A DNA stretch of 64,000 nucleotides from Odocoileus virginianus (GCF_023699985.2 NC_069686.1:10361843-10425842); one strand, 5' to 3'. Positions 22,618-35,277 are shown, counted from the first letter of the stretch. Made by a program: numbers and translations. The notes: a model not told the origin generated them from the sequence alone.

Positions 22618-22885
22618 GTCATGATATTAATCACTATCATTTATGCAGTGCTAATTATGTGTCAGGTGCTATCCTAAGTGGCATGATCTATCAAAGTATT
22701 TAATTTGTACAACAAATCTAGAAAGTGTTTTCACTGTAATTGGTACTCTTATATTACTGACATGAAAACTGAGGCACAGAGAGGTATATTGATTTGTTCT
22801 TGGTTTTATGGTTAAATAGGTGGCAGAACAAGGACTTGAACCCAGGGTCAACACACTTACAATCACCAGATTATACTGTGGTTCA
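22618..22885 (-). mobile_element. MIR SINE, nearly complete
   Basis: Antisense MIR in good condition: 'gtcaggtgctatcctaag' near 22661, 'gacatgaaaactgaggcacagagagg' near 22759, 'ggtggcagaacaaggacttgaacccaggg' near 22820. Confidence 0.95.
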
Positions 22886-22960
22886 GATTCAGTTTTATCC
22901 CTTCGAATGTCCATTTCAACCATAAAATAACTTCCTTTGTGAAAAAGTAGATTTAATAGT

Positions 22961-23149
22961 GATGACTGAGATGGAGAAGAATGTGCCTGCAATGTGGGAG
23001 ACCTGGATTCAGTCCCTGGGTTGGGAGGATCCCCTGCAGGAGGGCATGGCAACCCACTCCAGTATTCTTGCCTGGAGAATCCCCATGGACAGAGGAGCCT
23101 GGTGGGCTACAGTTCATGAAGTTGCAAAGAGTCAGACACAGCACAGCAC
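22961..23149 (+). mobile_element. Bov-tA2 SINE
   Basis: Sense ruminant SINE with the usual middle ('ccactccagtattcttgcctggagaatccc') and end ('gagtcagacacagcacagcac'). The head is slightly truncated. It is flanked by a perfect 12-bp target-site duplication, agatttaatagt, at 22949-22960 and 23150-23161. Confidence 0.95.
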
Positions 23150-23161
23150 AGATTTAATAGT

Positions 23162-24796
23162 TTGAACTCCCATTTTTATATTAATTTAATTCATATAAAG
23201 TGCTTCTAGTTGTATGTAAACTACTTATACACAAGTGAACAGTGATTATAAAAGTACTCTAATTAAGAACACATAGAAATATTTATGTTTGTTGTAGCTA
23301 ATGTTTTAATTGCATAATAAAATTTTGCTAATACACTCTAGTAATTATGAAACATTGGAAAGTTTCATTCCATTTTATGCAATAATGTAATATAACTGGA
23401 GTTCTAATAATGTTTAGTGCCTCAACTCTCATCGTCTCTTTATTCAGATAGGTGGAGGTGTAGCATGCAAATCAAACTCTTCGTTAGAATTAAGCACGAT
23501 TCTGAAACATAAGCATATACCATTGACCTATGCCATCACCTTGTCGTGCATTAATTTGTAAAACTTAGCAACTTTACAATGAGCATTACTGTTATTGTGG
23601 TAGTGAGTTAATATGATTTGTGAAAAGATCATCCCTTAGATGTCTAGCAGGGGAAGACACATCTCAGAGACTAGTCTTGGTAAAGGATTTTCATTGATAA
23701 TACCTCCTAAGGGAGGAATGCTGAGGCCCTCATATCAGTCAGTGGCAGCTTGGTACGCAAAAGGGCAGCAGTTGGAGTCTCAAGTGTTCTAAATAATGCA
23801 GCAGGTAACTACCTCATCAGGGGTTTAAGATCCCCCAATGCTTACTTGAATTTTTCTATACAAACACCTACCTAATAAAAGCCCTCCATTATGATCACAA
23901 TTAAGTGAAAAGAGCTTGTGATTTGAGTTCTGAAATCAGAAGCTAGCTTTCTTCAACCACAATTTTACAAACACCGAACACTGTTTCCACCTTCTCTGAC
24001 TTGGAAGATTATTCAGAATAGGAATAGAAATGTAAAGCCTCTGCTGGCCACATGTTTCATAAAGGCTTTGGGAAAATACCTACAACTTCCTTTCCCCCAT
24101 GTGACTAGATTACACGCTATTTTGTCATCTAGGTTGAATATGTGTTTTAGGTGTAGAAATAAGTATCCTGATTTAAACAAAAAGCTCATTTTCAAACACC
24201 ATCTTTTTCTTATTTTCTATATAACATTTTTGTCACTTTGGGTTCTCCACTTTTATTTTTACTTTTTCCTTTCTTGTCTCACATTTTTTTCTCTCATTAA
24301 AATCTTAGTCTTTTCCCTCCGTTTTCCCTATTTCTATAATTTGTTACCTCGGAGGCACACAAATACGTGATGAGGGGAGTCCTGGATGGAAGATTGTCAC
24401 AGCTGGATAGAGGGAGGTAGCAATATCCTATAACTGTCACTGCCTTGAGGAAGCAGTGAAGCTTTACCTTCTCTTCCTGACTGCCAAAATGTTACACAAC
24501 CAAAAGCAATCCAGACTGTACAATTGCAGCTAAAACTGCTACACTACCACTGCTTTCTATCTGAAGACATTTCACAAATGCAACAATGTAAGTGAAGTTA
24601 CCAGCATATGATAGTTGCAAAATAAATGCTTGATGAATCATCATTTCCTTTAAGCTTACCAAAGTATCACACAAAGCTTATTTCACAGGCTGGAATTTAT
24701 ATTCTAGTGGTAGGGACAAAACGCCCCTCTTTATCCCCATGTCTGTGTTCAAATTTCTCTACTGGAGTATTTAAAGAATCATTGCACATAATTGTG
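23162..24796. other. No gene recognised
   Basis: About 1.6 kb of AT-rich DNA without a recognised repeat. A pyrimidine-rich patch lies near 24200-24340. No frame shows a domain. A candidate tract for conservation analysis, nothing more. Confidence 0.5.
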
Positions 24797-25105
24797 GGCT
24801 TCCCTTAAATCTCAGTTGGTAAAGAATCCACTGCAATGCAGGAAACCCTGGCTGGATTCCTGGGTTGGGAAGATCCCCTGGAGAAAGGATAGGCTACCCA
24901 CTCCAGTATTCTTGGGCTTCCCTTGTGGCTCAGCTGGTAAAGAATCTGCCTGCAATGCAGGAGACCTGGGTTCCATCCCTGGGTTGAGAAGATCCCCTGG
25001 AGAAGGGAAAAACTACCCACTTCAGTATCCTGGCCTGGAGAATTCCATGAACTGTGTAGTCCATGGGGTCACAGTCGGATAAGACTGAGGAACTTTCACT
25101 TATTG
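24797..25105 (+). mobile_element. Bov-tA SINE, tandem one-and-a-half copies
   Basis: A first SINE head and middle (24797-24913) breaks off at 'ccagtattcttg' and is followed directly by a second, complete SINE starting 'ggcttcccttgtggctcagctggtaaag' (24914-25105). Both are in the same orientation and both have the tRNA-like head. Confidence 0.9.
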
Positions 25106-25329
25106 GTTTTGCAATATGGGGAACTTGGTACATATTTGCTTGTAATTACAGGCTATTACTCTCAAGGCACAGGAAGTTACACAAGACTGTGAATGATTAT
25201 CGAGTACAATAGAACTAAGAGAAAACTCGGGTTAATGAACATGCTGTTTTTCACTTTATGTTATCACTGCTTGTCCTGGTTAAATCTGCAGACGTGCATC
25301 TGTCAGTGCATATTACTACTGTAATAGAG

Positions 25330-25870
25330 AATAACAAACCTGGCCCCATGTTGGAAATATTCCTTTAGCACTAACTTTTGTACTCTGTTGCTTGTTCTTA
25401 GTCTTGCTGGCTTTGCACCTTTGTCTCAAATAGTAAAGTAATACTGCCTTTTGACTGAAATATACATGATAGCCCTTTCTCAAGACTCTGCCTTCCAGGC
25501 TTGCCCTTTAAAGATGTAACAGTTTTCATACACATAGAGGTTAAAAAGTTGCAGAATAGAGAATAACATTTATCTTGTTGGAGGTTTATAGGAACATCTT
25601 GACCAGACCTAGGTAGACAGCTGCAAGAAGGATAATTACATCCCCTCTGGGGTCTGGCCAGCACCAGGAACCACCCACACCTTCTCTCTTTTAGTATAAA
25701 AAAAGTGTGAATTCTAACTCCAGAAAGATGACTCTTTGGGACATTAGTCCATCATCTTCTCCATCTGCTAGATTTCCAAATAAAGTCACTATTCTTTGCC
25801 CCAGCACCCTGTCTCTTAATTTATTATGAAGGAAGTAGTATGAGCTTGGACTCAGTAATGCTATGTGTGA
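25330..25870 (+). mobile_element. Probable solitary endogenous retrovirus LTR
   Basis: LTR architecture: a TATAAAAA box at 25695-25702, a polyadenylation signal AATAAA at 25779-25784 about 80 bp downstream, then a U5-like pyrimidine-rich end ('cagcaccctgtctctt'). No viral genes flank it. The 5' edge is estimated. Resemblance to ruminant ERV1-type LTRs is from memory. Confidence 0.6.
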
Positions 25871-27689
25871 CCAATGGGCTCAGCTTTGAAACTCCAGCTC
25901 CTTCTGTCAACTGCTAGCTCTATTAGGTTTTCAGTCTTAGCCTTGGATAAAATGAAGCAAATTTATGTGGAATATGGGGTCAGTTCATACCACTCTGCCT
26001 CATATTTCGGTCATCCTTGTTCACCCATCCCAAATGCTTCTCTCTCTATATCTTCCTCTACTCACATACACATTCTTTGCTTTTACCTTACTGACCTCCC
26101 AAATGTGCCCACAGCAGCCTGAAACAACCTTGTTTCATTTGGAACTACCCTTCATTCCTCAACCCATTCTATGAATACTGCCTGCATCTTTTTGCCTGGC
26201 TTTTTCTGGTGCCATCTGCTTCTCTTGATTCATCCTAGGTATAAGCTATTGATTCTCCTAAACTCTAGCATGGCACAGGTACTAGAAACTAAATAGCTTT
26301 TCCCAAATCCCAACAATATGGCTACTTAGGGAACATTCTACATACCAGGAATTTATCCCCCCTTATTATCTCTTATGATTTACATATAAAAATTCATTGA
26401 GTGCTTACTATATGCCAGGCATTATTTTATGCACCTTGTTTTAGTTTGAGTTTCCCCAGAAACCAATCCTGCAGAAAGGATTTGAATAAAAACTGTTCAT
26501 TTGGGATGTGATTCTAAGAAACATTAGTGGGAATTGGGGAAGTGACACAGGAAAGGGGACGCATGCATTAGAGCATGTGTTATCAAACAAGTTACCACTG
26601 TAGGTAAAATCTGGGTAAAATGGAAAAATCTAAGCGTTACTGTGGAATATTATCCTCAGAGTTATTCCACTCGGGTGGACCTGACAAGAGACACACTAAT
26701 GGATTTTCAGATTGTTCTGAGATCTGGCTGGAGTTAGAGATCATTAACACCAATCTATTCACTACTGTGTGACTGGCTCACCCAACTTCCACACAAAGTC
26801 TTGATCCTCCTAACTTTTAAATTTGTCTGCATCCAAATCTCTCCTTCCCTCTTTGCTCCTCTCAGTGGTATTTCTGCCTCTTCCTTCCCTGAGTAGCACC
26901 ACCGTTACCTGTCTACTCAGATTAAGCCATTACCATCTTCTCTTTTGGATTTGTCTTCAATCTCTGTCATGTTTTCATTTTCAAAATATAGACTTATTCA
27001 AGCCTCTCTCTTCTCTCTTCCTCCTTCTTTAACTGCTGCTCTTTCCCTCTCTTTCTTGCTTACACTTATTGGTGTAATTGTCTCTTCTTTTCCTTCTTCA
27101 GCCCATTGCCATCAGGTCTCACCCACCCCATCCTTTCTTCAAATTCCTTCTTTATTCCAATAAAATTTCTTTACTAGTCATGTTAATTTACTGCACCGCA
27201 AGGCTTAACTATCTTAAATGATTTGGACTTTCTTGAATTCTCTGTTCTTTTCTTCTTTAAAGCATTTTTCCTTTTCCTGGGTTTTTCTGGATATCTTTTT
27301 AAAGTTTACTCTATAGATTTGCATTCCTTCAATAGTATTTATGCAAGCATTTTCTCCAGTAGTCTTGCATTGAAATGTTTTTCTTTGTGCATTTTCCCAA
27401 GATAATTTGCACATACACAAATACAACTATCTTCTTTATTCTATTTGACTTAAAAATCTATATTCCAGCCCAAATCTCTCCAATAAGCTCCAAATTTTCA
27501 TTAAACACAATATGATTATCACTTTTCTCCTCACACTTGCCCTTCCTCTTTCTTATTTTTTGGTTACTGTCAATGTTAACCTGTAGTTATCTCTAGAAGA
27601 TACACATACTCCAAAATGGACTTTGTATTTAAATCCTCCCTCTCACTTCTCTTTCACATAGAATCCCATTTGAGTTGAACTTGAATCTA
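25871..27689. other. No gene recognised; weak MIR trace
   Basis: A possible antisense MIR scrap lies at about 26385-26445 ('tgagtgcttactatatgccaggcattattttatgc'). The segment 26446-26760 could be an old LTR. From about 26820 to 27690 the plus strand is pyrimidine-rich and may be diverged L2, but I cannot support that base by base. Confidence 0.45.
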
Positions 27690-28370
27690 CCACTTTAATA
27701 TCTGTCAAGTCTCTCTCTTCTGCTGTGAATGATTTCATCTACATCTTCATTTTTACTATAACAGCCTTCTAACGTATCTCCCTGCCTCTTTTTTTTTTTT
27801 TTTTTTAACCCATCTCAACTCTTGTTCACTTCTGTTTCTAGAAGGCTAATATGATGATGCTGCTGCCTTGCTTGAGAGCCTGCTCTAGTTCCTCAGGACC
27901 CTCAGAATTAGTCCTGGGTTCTTTGGCAAAGACTGTAAGTCCTTATGCTGTGACATTAGCTTACCCCACTCCTATCTTGCTCTGTCTCACCTCTCCCCAT
28001 CTGCTCTCTACTCGCCCACCACACCAGGCCCTATCTCACCTGGAGACATGCTCACACACCCAAGCTTTTTTCTAAGATATATTTCGTGTTTGGAATACCC
28101 TTCAGATTCATTGCTCCTTGACCCCAAACAGACACACTACTCTTAACCTAAAAAATGACTATTTGTTCTTCCAGCTCAATTCAGGCTTTGGGAAATCTCT
28201 CTAAACTGCCAGATCTGGTTTGGATGCCCTGTGAGATGATTCCGTAATGCCAAGTTATCTCCAATAATAAGTACGAATTTGTTAAATTAAAGGACCATGT
28301 TGTATGCAATTTTGCATTTCAGGCACCTAGCACTGTGCTTGGCATTCAGCAAGTACTCAGTACCTGTGTG
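27690..28370 (+). mobile_element. L2 LINE 3' end
   Basis: Sense L2: 'ctataacagccttctaacgtatctccctgcctct' near 27757, 'ccaggccctatctcacctgg' near 28024, and the diagnostic 3' end 'ggcacctagcactgtgcttggcattcagcaagtactcagta' at about 28321-28361. A T-run (about 27789-27806) has expanded inside it. Confidence 0.85.
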
Positions 28371-28447
28371 TGGAATATAAACTTGATAAAATTCTTGCCC
28401 TCACACAAACATCCAGCCCATCTTTTAAGAAAACATTTAATGGCATT

Positions 28448-28669
28448 GTGCGGCATGCTAAGTTGCTTCAGTTGTGTTTGACTCTGCAACCTTATGCACT
28501 GTAGCCTGCCAGGCTCCTCAATCCATGGGGCTCTCCAGACAAGAACACTGGAGTGGGTTGTCACACTGTCCTACAGGAGATCTTCCCGACCCAGGGATTG
28601 AACCCATGTCTCTTACATCTCCTGTGTTGGCAGGCGGGTTCTTTACCTTTGGCTTCACCTGGGAAGCCC
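28448..28669 (-). mobile_element. Bov-tA SINE, near full length
   Basis: Antisense ruminant SINE. It runs from the 3' end ('gcatgctaagttgcttcagttg') to the head ('ttggcttcacctgggaagccc'), with 'gggattgaaccc' as the reversed B-box region. No clear target-site duplication. Confidence 0.95.
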
Positions 28670-30873
28670 AATGATATTATTTCTTATATAATATTTTCTC
28701 TCCTTTTAGAACTTGTATTTGGCTGGACTTTCTCATTCTCTCCTCCATGCCTCTTATATATTTAAAATATTTTGATGTAAAGTTAAATAAAATTAGAAGG
28801 ATGAACTTTTAATTTCTTAAAGTAAACTTACAAGATGGATGATTACAAAGATGTATCTTTAGAGACTATTAAGCTTCATCATTTTAATGTAAGTGTGAAA
28901 TGTCTGCTAGCTTCCATCATGATGACCAAATATCTTGAATAGCTATTTTCTTGAGTAATTAAAAAAAAAGTGTTCTTCATTTATATGTCAGGAAAATGCA
29001 CCATTTCATTTGATTAGTGTAAATCAAATTGCGACAAACTGTTCTCTGAATCAACACTAGGCTGTTTCAGATGCGCATTAAGTAGTAAATCAACTTTATT
29101 GGAAATGCTGGGGCTCATCTTTTCAGAGCAAATGCTGTGTACTTTTTTTCAGAGGTGCAATAATTCTTTTACATTTCTGGAGTCTCTTTAGTAAATTGCT
29201 CCTATTTAGTAAATTATCACTGCACTAAGTAGCCCAAAGTAATGGTAGCATTAAAAAATGTTCACAAGTTACATCCCTGTGGTATTTCTGAGCTTTTAGC
29301 TAAATGCATTTAGCTTTCTCTCCTTGTCCTTTCAGGAATTTCTCAATACCTTTGGCAAAGTTTTGGCAAAGGTTTGCCAGCTTCTTTTGGCTGGGCATAA
29401 TATTTTATGACCTACTTCAAGGGAGCTTTTGTACTAAAAAACATTCAATAATTAGAACACAGTGAGGTGCTTGTCTCATGCCTATGAGGGATGAAAGCTC
29501 TTGTTTGTGGCCAACATCACACTTAACGTCCATCTGCTATATTAATTCATCTTCTATAGTTTTCTGACAGAAAATTTGTCAACAGCTTAAAAGAGTAAGA
29601 GTGGTTCAGTTTCACATTAAAATGTGTTGCATTTGAGTGCTGTGAAGTGTGATTTTAAGTACTGCTCAGAAAATAGTATCTATAATGGTTAAAAAAAAAA
29701 AAAAGCTTTCCCGGGCAAAAAAAAAAAAAAGAGGTGCATTTAGGTTTGAAAAGGTTCCTTGCTGGGCAGTATAAAATATGTGATAGGGAAGCCTTTCTCT
29801 TCTACTAAAGCAATTTAACCTGGCCCTTTCAACATAATATGACTTCTCTTTTACTGAAAATGCATGTGCATTGAATCTGCTCAAATGTGACAGCTAGTGT
29901 TTTCTAATCTCTGGTCATACACATATTAAGTTAACACATTTTAACTGCCTTGTAGGATGACATTTTAGCCTACATGGTTTTAGAAATGGTCCTTGCTACT
30001 TGCTTCATCAGTTGCAACTGTGGATTGAATGGTCCTTTGAAAGCACTGCCATAAATATTTCCGCAAATGAGTGATCTGTTCCCATTACATCTGCTAATGC
30101 TATCTTATGGCAGGGCACACAAATAGTTCAGACATCACATCACTGCACACAGAACAGTCAGGGGCACCCTGGTGGGGTGCCGCACATCACTGAGAATTGC
30201 ATCACTGATGGTCTCTAAGAGCTAACCTGTCTTTTCTGAGACACGTTTTTTGACAGTCTATCACAGGGAGAGCTGCGGATGTTCAGTGAACAAAGAATAA
30301 TGCTAACATCAGATTTTTTTTTAATAGCTGCAAACATTAATCTTGGTAGTTTCTGACAAAATGAAAACATAATTTCAGGGCCAATAAAATTTTGTAAAAA
30401 AATCTTATAAGACGAACATTGAAAACAAAAAAAATTCTTCGTTTAACCAAAAACATTATTTACAATGCATTTAGAAAAAGTATACTGTCTTGAAAATTTA
30501 TTTTATTTCTGAAGTCCAAACATGTGTCATCAGTATTGCCCTGATAATTTTACACTTATGAAAAATTTACACTTGTGAAAAATTTATCAGAATTTGCCTA
30601 TACTTTTTCTTAGCCCAGAGATTATCATTTTTATTTGTGAAATAAAGGAGAGTTAAATTACGTTTGACTTTGATATCAATTAAAATGTTCTTCTGTATAT
30701 CTCAATGGTTAAAATGATTAAAAACGGCTGAACTTTTACGATGTTTTTACATAAGAAGATTACTTATTGGAATTCTCAAAGAAAAGGAACTTAAATGGGG
30801 AAAGCATCTATATCTATCAAGACAACTCAACAATATACAGGCGATAAACCAGATATTATTTTTTAAGATCAGT
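28670..30873. other. No gene recognised
   Basis: 2.2 kb without a recognised repeat apart from two A-runs at about 29691-29704 and 29718-29731. Low repeat density over this length is unusual for this window and could reflect conserved noncoding DNA. No coding frame is convincing. Confidence 0.5.
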
Positions 30874-30884
30874 CATGTCATGTT

Positions 30885-31145
30885 CCCACTCCAGTACGCT
30901 TGCTTGGAAAATCCCACGGACGAAGAGCCTGGTAGGCTACAGTCCACGGGGTCGTGAAGAGTTGGACACCACTGAGCGACTTGACTTTACTTTTCACTTT
31001 CATGCATTGGAGCAGGAAATGGCAACCCACTCCAGTGTTCTTGCCTGGAGAATCCCGGGGACGGGGGAGCCTGGTGGGCTGCCGTCTATGGGGTTGCACA
31101 GAGTCGGACACGACTGAAGTGACTTAGCAGCAGCAGCAGCAGAAA
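30885..31145 (+). mobile_element. Bov-A2 SINE
   Basis: Sense dimeric SINE: two related units (30885-31003 and 31004-31126), each with 'ccactccagt(a/g)...cttgcctgga', joined by 'cactttcatgcattggag'. It ends in an (AGC)n tail at 31127-31141. Flanked by a perfect 11-bp target-site duplication, catgtcatgtt, at 30874-30884 and 31146-31156. Confidence 0.95.
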
Positions 31146-31156
31146 CATGTCATGTT

Positions 31157-33560
31157 ACATCATTTCCAGAATGAGTTGATCACAGCAACAGAAACAATGT
31201 CTGTAAGAATCAGGTTTCTCATCGGTGTATCACAATCCATAATCTGCCAAGATAAGGTCATTTAATATTCTTTTAACTTGTCTGGTATACAAATGCTTCT
31301 GACTGGCAGCTTGAAATTGAAAGTTTCATTTAAAAAATCAAATAAAGAGCTTTAATATTCACACAAATCAACAAACTCTAGAAGACTTACAATGTGCTAG
31401 CTTTGCTTGCCACCTTTCCTGTGAACTAAATAACCCGTTTATTTCTAAGTTGTATTTTTCTGCCTTCTTCCATCTTTAAGGTTTCTGAGATGTGTCTTCT
31501 CATAAATGAATACAGCAAGAGATTAAGGTGAATTCTCTGTTAACAGAACTTTTTTGTTCCAAGATGTGCACAGAAAATGGCTTACCTAGTTTACATTTTA
31601 GTGCTTTATGAAGATAAAAATGTACTCAGAAAATGGTTGTATTGTAACTACGAACATTTTAAAGTATTTTAGAAGAACATGAAGGCATAGAGAAGTTCTG
31701 CAATTTCTCCAAATTGCACTGTTCAGTGAGACTATGAGACTAGGACAGGGATCTTTTGATTCCCACACTCACGCTTTTACCTATTCCTATGTCTCCCTTG
31801 GCAGCTCTGTAGACTGTGGTGAAATGAGCTCCTGGTGTGTTGCAATGAACAAATCATCTTGGGTGGCCTTTGCTAAAATTTTAGTCATCTCTTTCCTTTT
31901 TTTCTGACTCCCCATATTCTTTTCTCCTCAACATTGTACATATATATATTACAGAATATTTGATGGTCATAGAGCACAAAGTGTGCTTTTATTAAACCAT
32001 TCTTCTGTTTTGATCATTTGCTGTAGTATAAAGTAAAAATGGCTAGATAACAAACATTCATAGGAATGTACAATATGCAAGAGAAATGCTACCAACATTG
32101 CCCAATGGATTGAAGACAAAATTTTACATGTCATAAACCATATGTAAACAACAATAACAATGAAACAGAAATGAGGTGATGTCTTCCCAAGTTTCTAATG
32201 TGCATTGAGATATCTTCACCAGCAGGTAGCCCTGTTTCCTAAACTTCTATTCAGACTTTTTACTGGGTGAGAGTTTTATTAGTGAATACTCTTTGGGGAG
32301 AAAAGAAATACAGAAAGGCACAAGTCACATAGTCCTGGTAACTATCTGTTGAAAAGCTAACAGTTATCATTACAGGTACATTTCCCAGGCCCTCACTGTA
32401 TGCAGAACACCATTGCAGTAGTTAGGAATAATAGAATTGGGGAAAGACATATCCTCTTTTTTCCTCAAGAGCTTTCAGTCTGCCTCATCAGGAGCTTGTG
32501 CCGCATAGTTAGTGGAGGGGTCCTGCAGAAGAAACGAGTCCAACCAATGATGATTCGGGGCACTCCTGTGACTAATTTATATCCTCGTGCAGTCGAGGGG
32601 AAGCCCACCCAGGGGACTCTAAATGATCCACTGCAAAGCAATGTCTTTGCCACCGATTTGCTTCCCCTTAGAGTCAGTAGGAAACAAGGGGCTGAAATCC
32701 AATACAACTCCATCCAAATGAACTCCCCATAGCTCACATGTGCTGACTTAGTCCTAGGGCTGCCCAGGGATTCAGAGACTGTTAGTGGTTTTCTGTTAAG
32801 CAGTAATATCATAACAGGGAATACTTTGCTTGGCTATTGGCCCACATTTTGAAATGTTATATAAAATACTTACAAGCACTACACCTGATGACTTGAAACA
32901 CAGGAGCAATCTATCCTTTTTATAAATAATACAGACACACACACACACAATAACAGAGGAGAAAAGAATATCTGTCTCATACCGACATCTTACGTTGTAT
33001 CACTTCCCAAGGGCCTAATGATTAAAGCTAAATAAATACAAGCTGTGTGAATACCCATAAATAATCTATGATCCAGGAACTATGTATTTTTACAAATAAC
33101 TTATGGCCAGGATACACTTCTATACATACTTAGGAAGGAAGGAAGAGAGGAAGGGAGGGAAAGGGAGTTGTATTTTCTTACCAAGTTAAATTTCATTCAT
33201 AAAGGCAAAGAACCTGAAGATAATGTTTTGGTTAATCTCATATGTCATAATAAATAATGTTCAATTACATTTTGGCATCAGATAAAAAGTGTTGAATGTA
33301 ACTTCAAGGTTGACTGAGCCCTAACCCTCCCTTTCCCATGACTGATGAGTCATACTGCAACCCTCCTTGATCAATTTTCTATTTGTTCAGTAGTTAGCCA
33401 TGCACGACACCATGCACAACTACTTAGCCATCTATATCATACAATTGGTACTTTACATTAACTCTGATGTCCTTTTATACCCTGTGCTCTGGGTCTTTCT
33501 GTACAGTTCTGGGGCAGCTGAGAGAAGCAGCTATCTTGTGCAGTTTCCACTGTGGGGGAT
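31157..33560. other. No gene recognised; unknown segment at 32390-32830
   Basis: Mostly AT-rich unrecognised DNA. A weak antisense MIR trace lies at about 31680-31795. Segment 32390-32830 is less AT-rich, has several CpGs and is open on both strands (110 and 115 codons); see findings. A short CA run lies near 32933-32949 and a GGAA-type purine tract near 33135-33170. Confidence 0.5.
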
Positions 33561-33571
33561 AGACCGTATCT

Positions 33572-33827
33572 GCTGCTGCTGCTAAGTCACTTCAGTCATG
33601 TCCGACTCTGCAACCCCATAGACGGCAGCCCACCAGGCTCCCCCATCTCTGGGATGCTCCAGGCAAGAACACTGGCGTGGGTTGCCATTTCCTTCTCCAG
33701 TGCATGAAAGTGAAAAGTGAAAGTGAAGTCGCTCAGTTGTGTCTGACTTATAGTGACTCCATGGACCGTAGCCTGCCAGGCTCCTCCATCCATAGGATTT
33801 TCCAGGCAAGAGTACTGGAGTGGGGTG
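33572..33827 (-). mobile_element. Bov-A2 SINE
   Basis: Antisense copy of the same dimeric SINE as 30885-31145, starting with the reversed (AGC)n tail 'tgctgctgctgct'. Flanked by an 11-bp duplication with one mismatch: agaccgtatct at 33561-33571 and agactgtatct at 33828-33838. Confidence 0.95.
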
Positions 33828-33838
33828 AGACTGTATCT

Positions 33839-34857
33839 ACTACCTCCATAAAAGCCAGGTATGTAGACAGCTTTTCAGAATAGAACTTACTACCAGGAAG
33901 ACCTTTAAATATAGCTCAAGTTTTAACAAAAACATGTTATATCCTGGTTATGGCTTTACCAATAAAGCAGATTTTAGGATAATTTTAGGTTCTCTTGGGC
34001 TATTGATTATTTCTGATTTGAAAATTTTCAAATCATCATCCTGTAACAATGACCATCAGGTAAAAATCATCCTGCCTACACAAACCTTTAAGACCTTTTT
34101 CACAAGCAAGTGGGTAGTGCCATTTTCTGAGAAACTTATTGATACTTTAGAGACATTCTTTTGGTGTCTAGACATTTTAGACACCTAGCCATCATCCTTA
34201 AATCATCTCTGCAATAGACCTTACACAATTTGGAGGCCAATTAGGGAAGGAATAGAAAGTATCAGACTGGACTATCTTTACCAATGACCTGCCTGCAATA
34301 TATGGCAGGACAATATACTTTAACAAAAAAATGTCCACAGACCCATAACAATAGAGTTCAGTGAGGTGTTTGACCAAAAAAATGAATATTGCATTAGTTG
34401 GACTAAAATTGTTTTGTGATAAAAAATTTACATCCATCTATCTAATTCATCGGCTACAAGTCTTTTTCTTCAGTGCAAGTTGGTATTGGTTAGCAATGTA
34501 AAAATTAAGACTCAATATGTTGCAACAATGCTGCTATATTCTTCTCACTATTACTCAGAAACAAAATGATAATTTTAAAAGACTGTGTGTGTCTGAGGCA
34601 CTGGTTTTGTATAAGGACTCTTGTATGGAAAACTATTATTACTTGATTTGGATGAGGTTTAACTCTACATATTAATGTGCCTCTATGGTTTCTAGACATG
34701 TCTATTGTTTTATCTAGAAATTACTAATTTTTTAAAAGAAATGAAAATTATATAGATCATTTATACGTATGAACAAAATAGTCAAAGTAAGCAAAAGCAC
34801 AGGTACCCTTAGGAAGCCCTGATCTCATAGCATTTTATCTATGAGCTGCCATCTCAA
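33839..34857. other. No gene recognised
   Basis: AT-rich unrecognised DNA; the small frames here show no domain. Confidence 0.5.
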
Positions 34858-34867
34858 CTACTCCTAA

Positions 34868-34915
34868 ATTTGAAAGCATCAATTCTTTGGTCTCCAGCCT
34901 TCTTTACAATTCTCA
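34868..34915 (-). mobile_element. Inverted tip of the BovB at 34916-35277
   Basis: About 45 bp of antisense BovB ('gaaagcatcaattctttgg...ccttctttacaattctcac'). It lies inside the target-site duplication of the following BovB piece, so both come from one insertion. Confidence 0.85.
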
Positions 34916-35277
34916 CTTTTGAACTGTGGTATTGGAGAAGATGCTTGAGAGTCCCTTGGACAGCAAGGAGATCAAACCAGTCAATCCTAAAGGAAATCAA
35001 CCCTGAATCACTGGAAGGACTGATGCTGAAGTTCTAATACTTTGGCCACCTGATGTGAAGAGCCAACTCATTGGAAAAGACCCTGATGTTGGGAAAGATT
35101 GAGGGCAGGAGGAGAAGGGGGTGACAGAGGATGAGATGGTTGGATGCCATCATTGACTTAATGGACATGAGTTTGCGCAAACTTGGGAGACAGTGAAGGA
35201 CAGGGAAGCCTGGAGTGCTGCAGTCCATTGGGTCACACAGAGTCAGATACGACTTAGTTACTGAACAACAACACCAC
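34916..35277 (+). mobile_element. BovB 3' tip
   Basis: Sense BovB end, from 'ttttgaactgtggtattggagaag' to the terminal 'gaacaacaacac'. A perfect 10-bp duplication, ctactcctaa, brackets it together with the inverted tip (34858-34867 and 35278-35287). Confidence 0.95.

Noticed and set aside
24792..25082. 96-codon frame with repeated Cys/Pro pattern
   Set aside because: Translation of tandem Bov-tA SINEs; the same residue strings appear at other SINE sites.
30875..31117. Frames on both strands, also at 33582-33809
   Set aside because: Both are Bov-A2 SINE sequence; similarity between them reflects the shared repeat, not a gene family.
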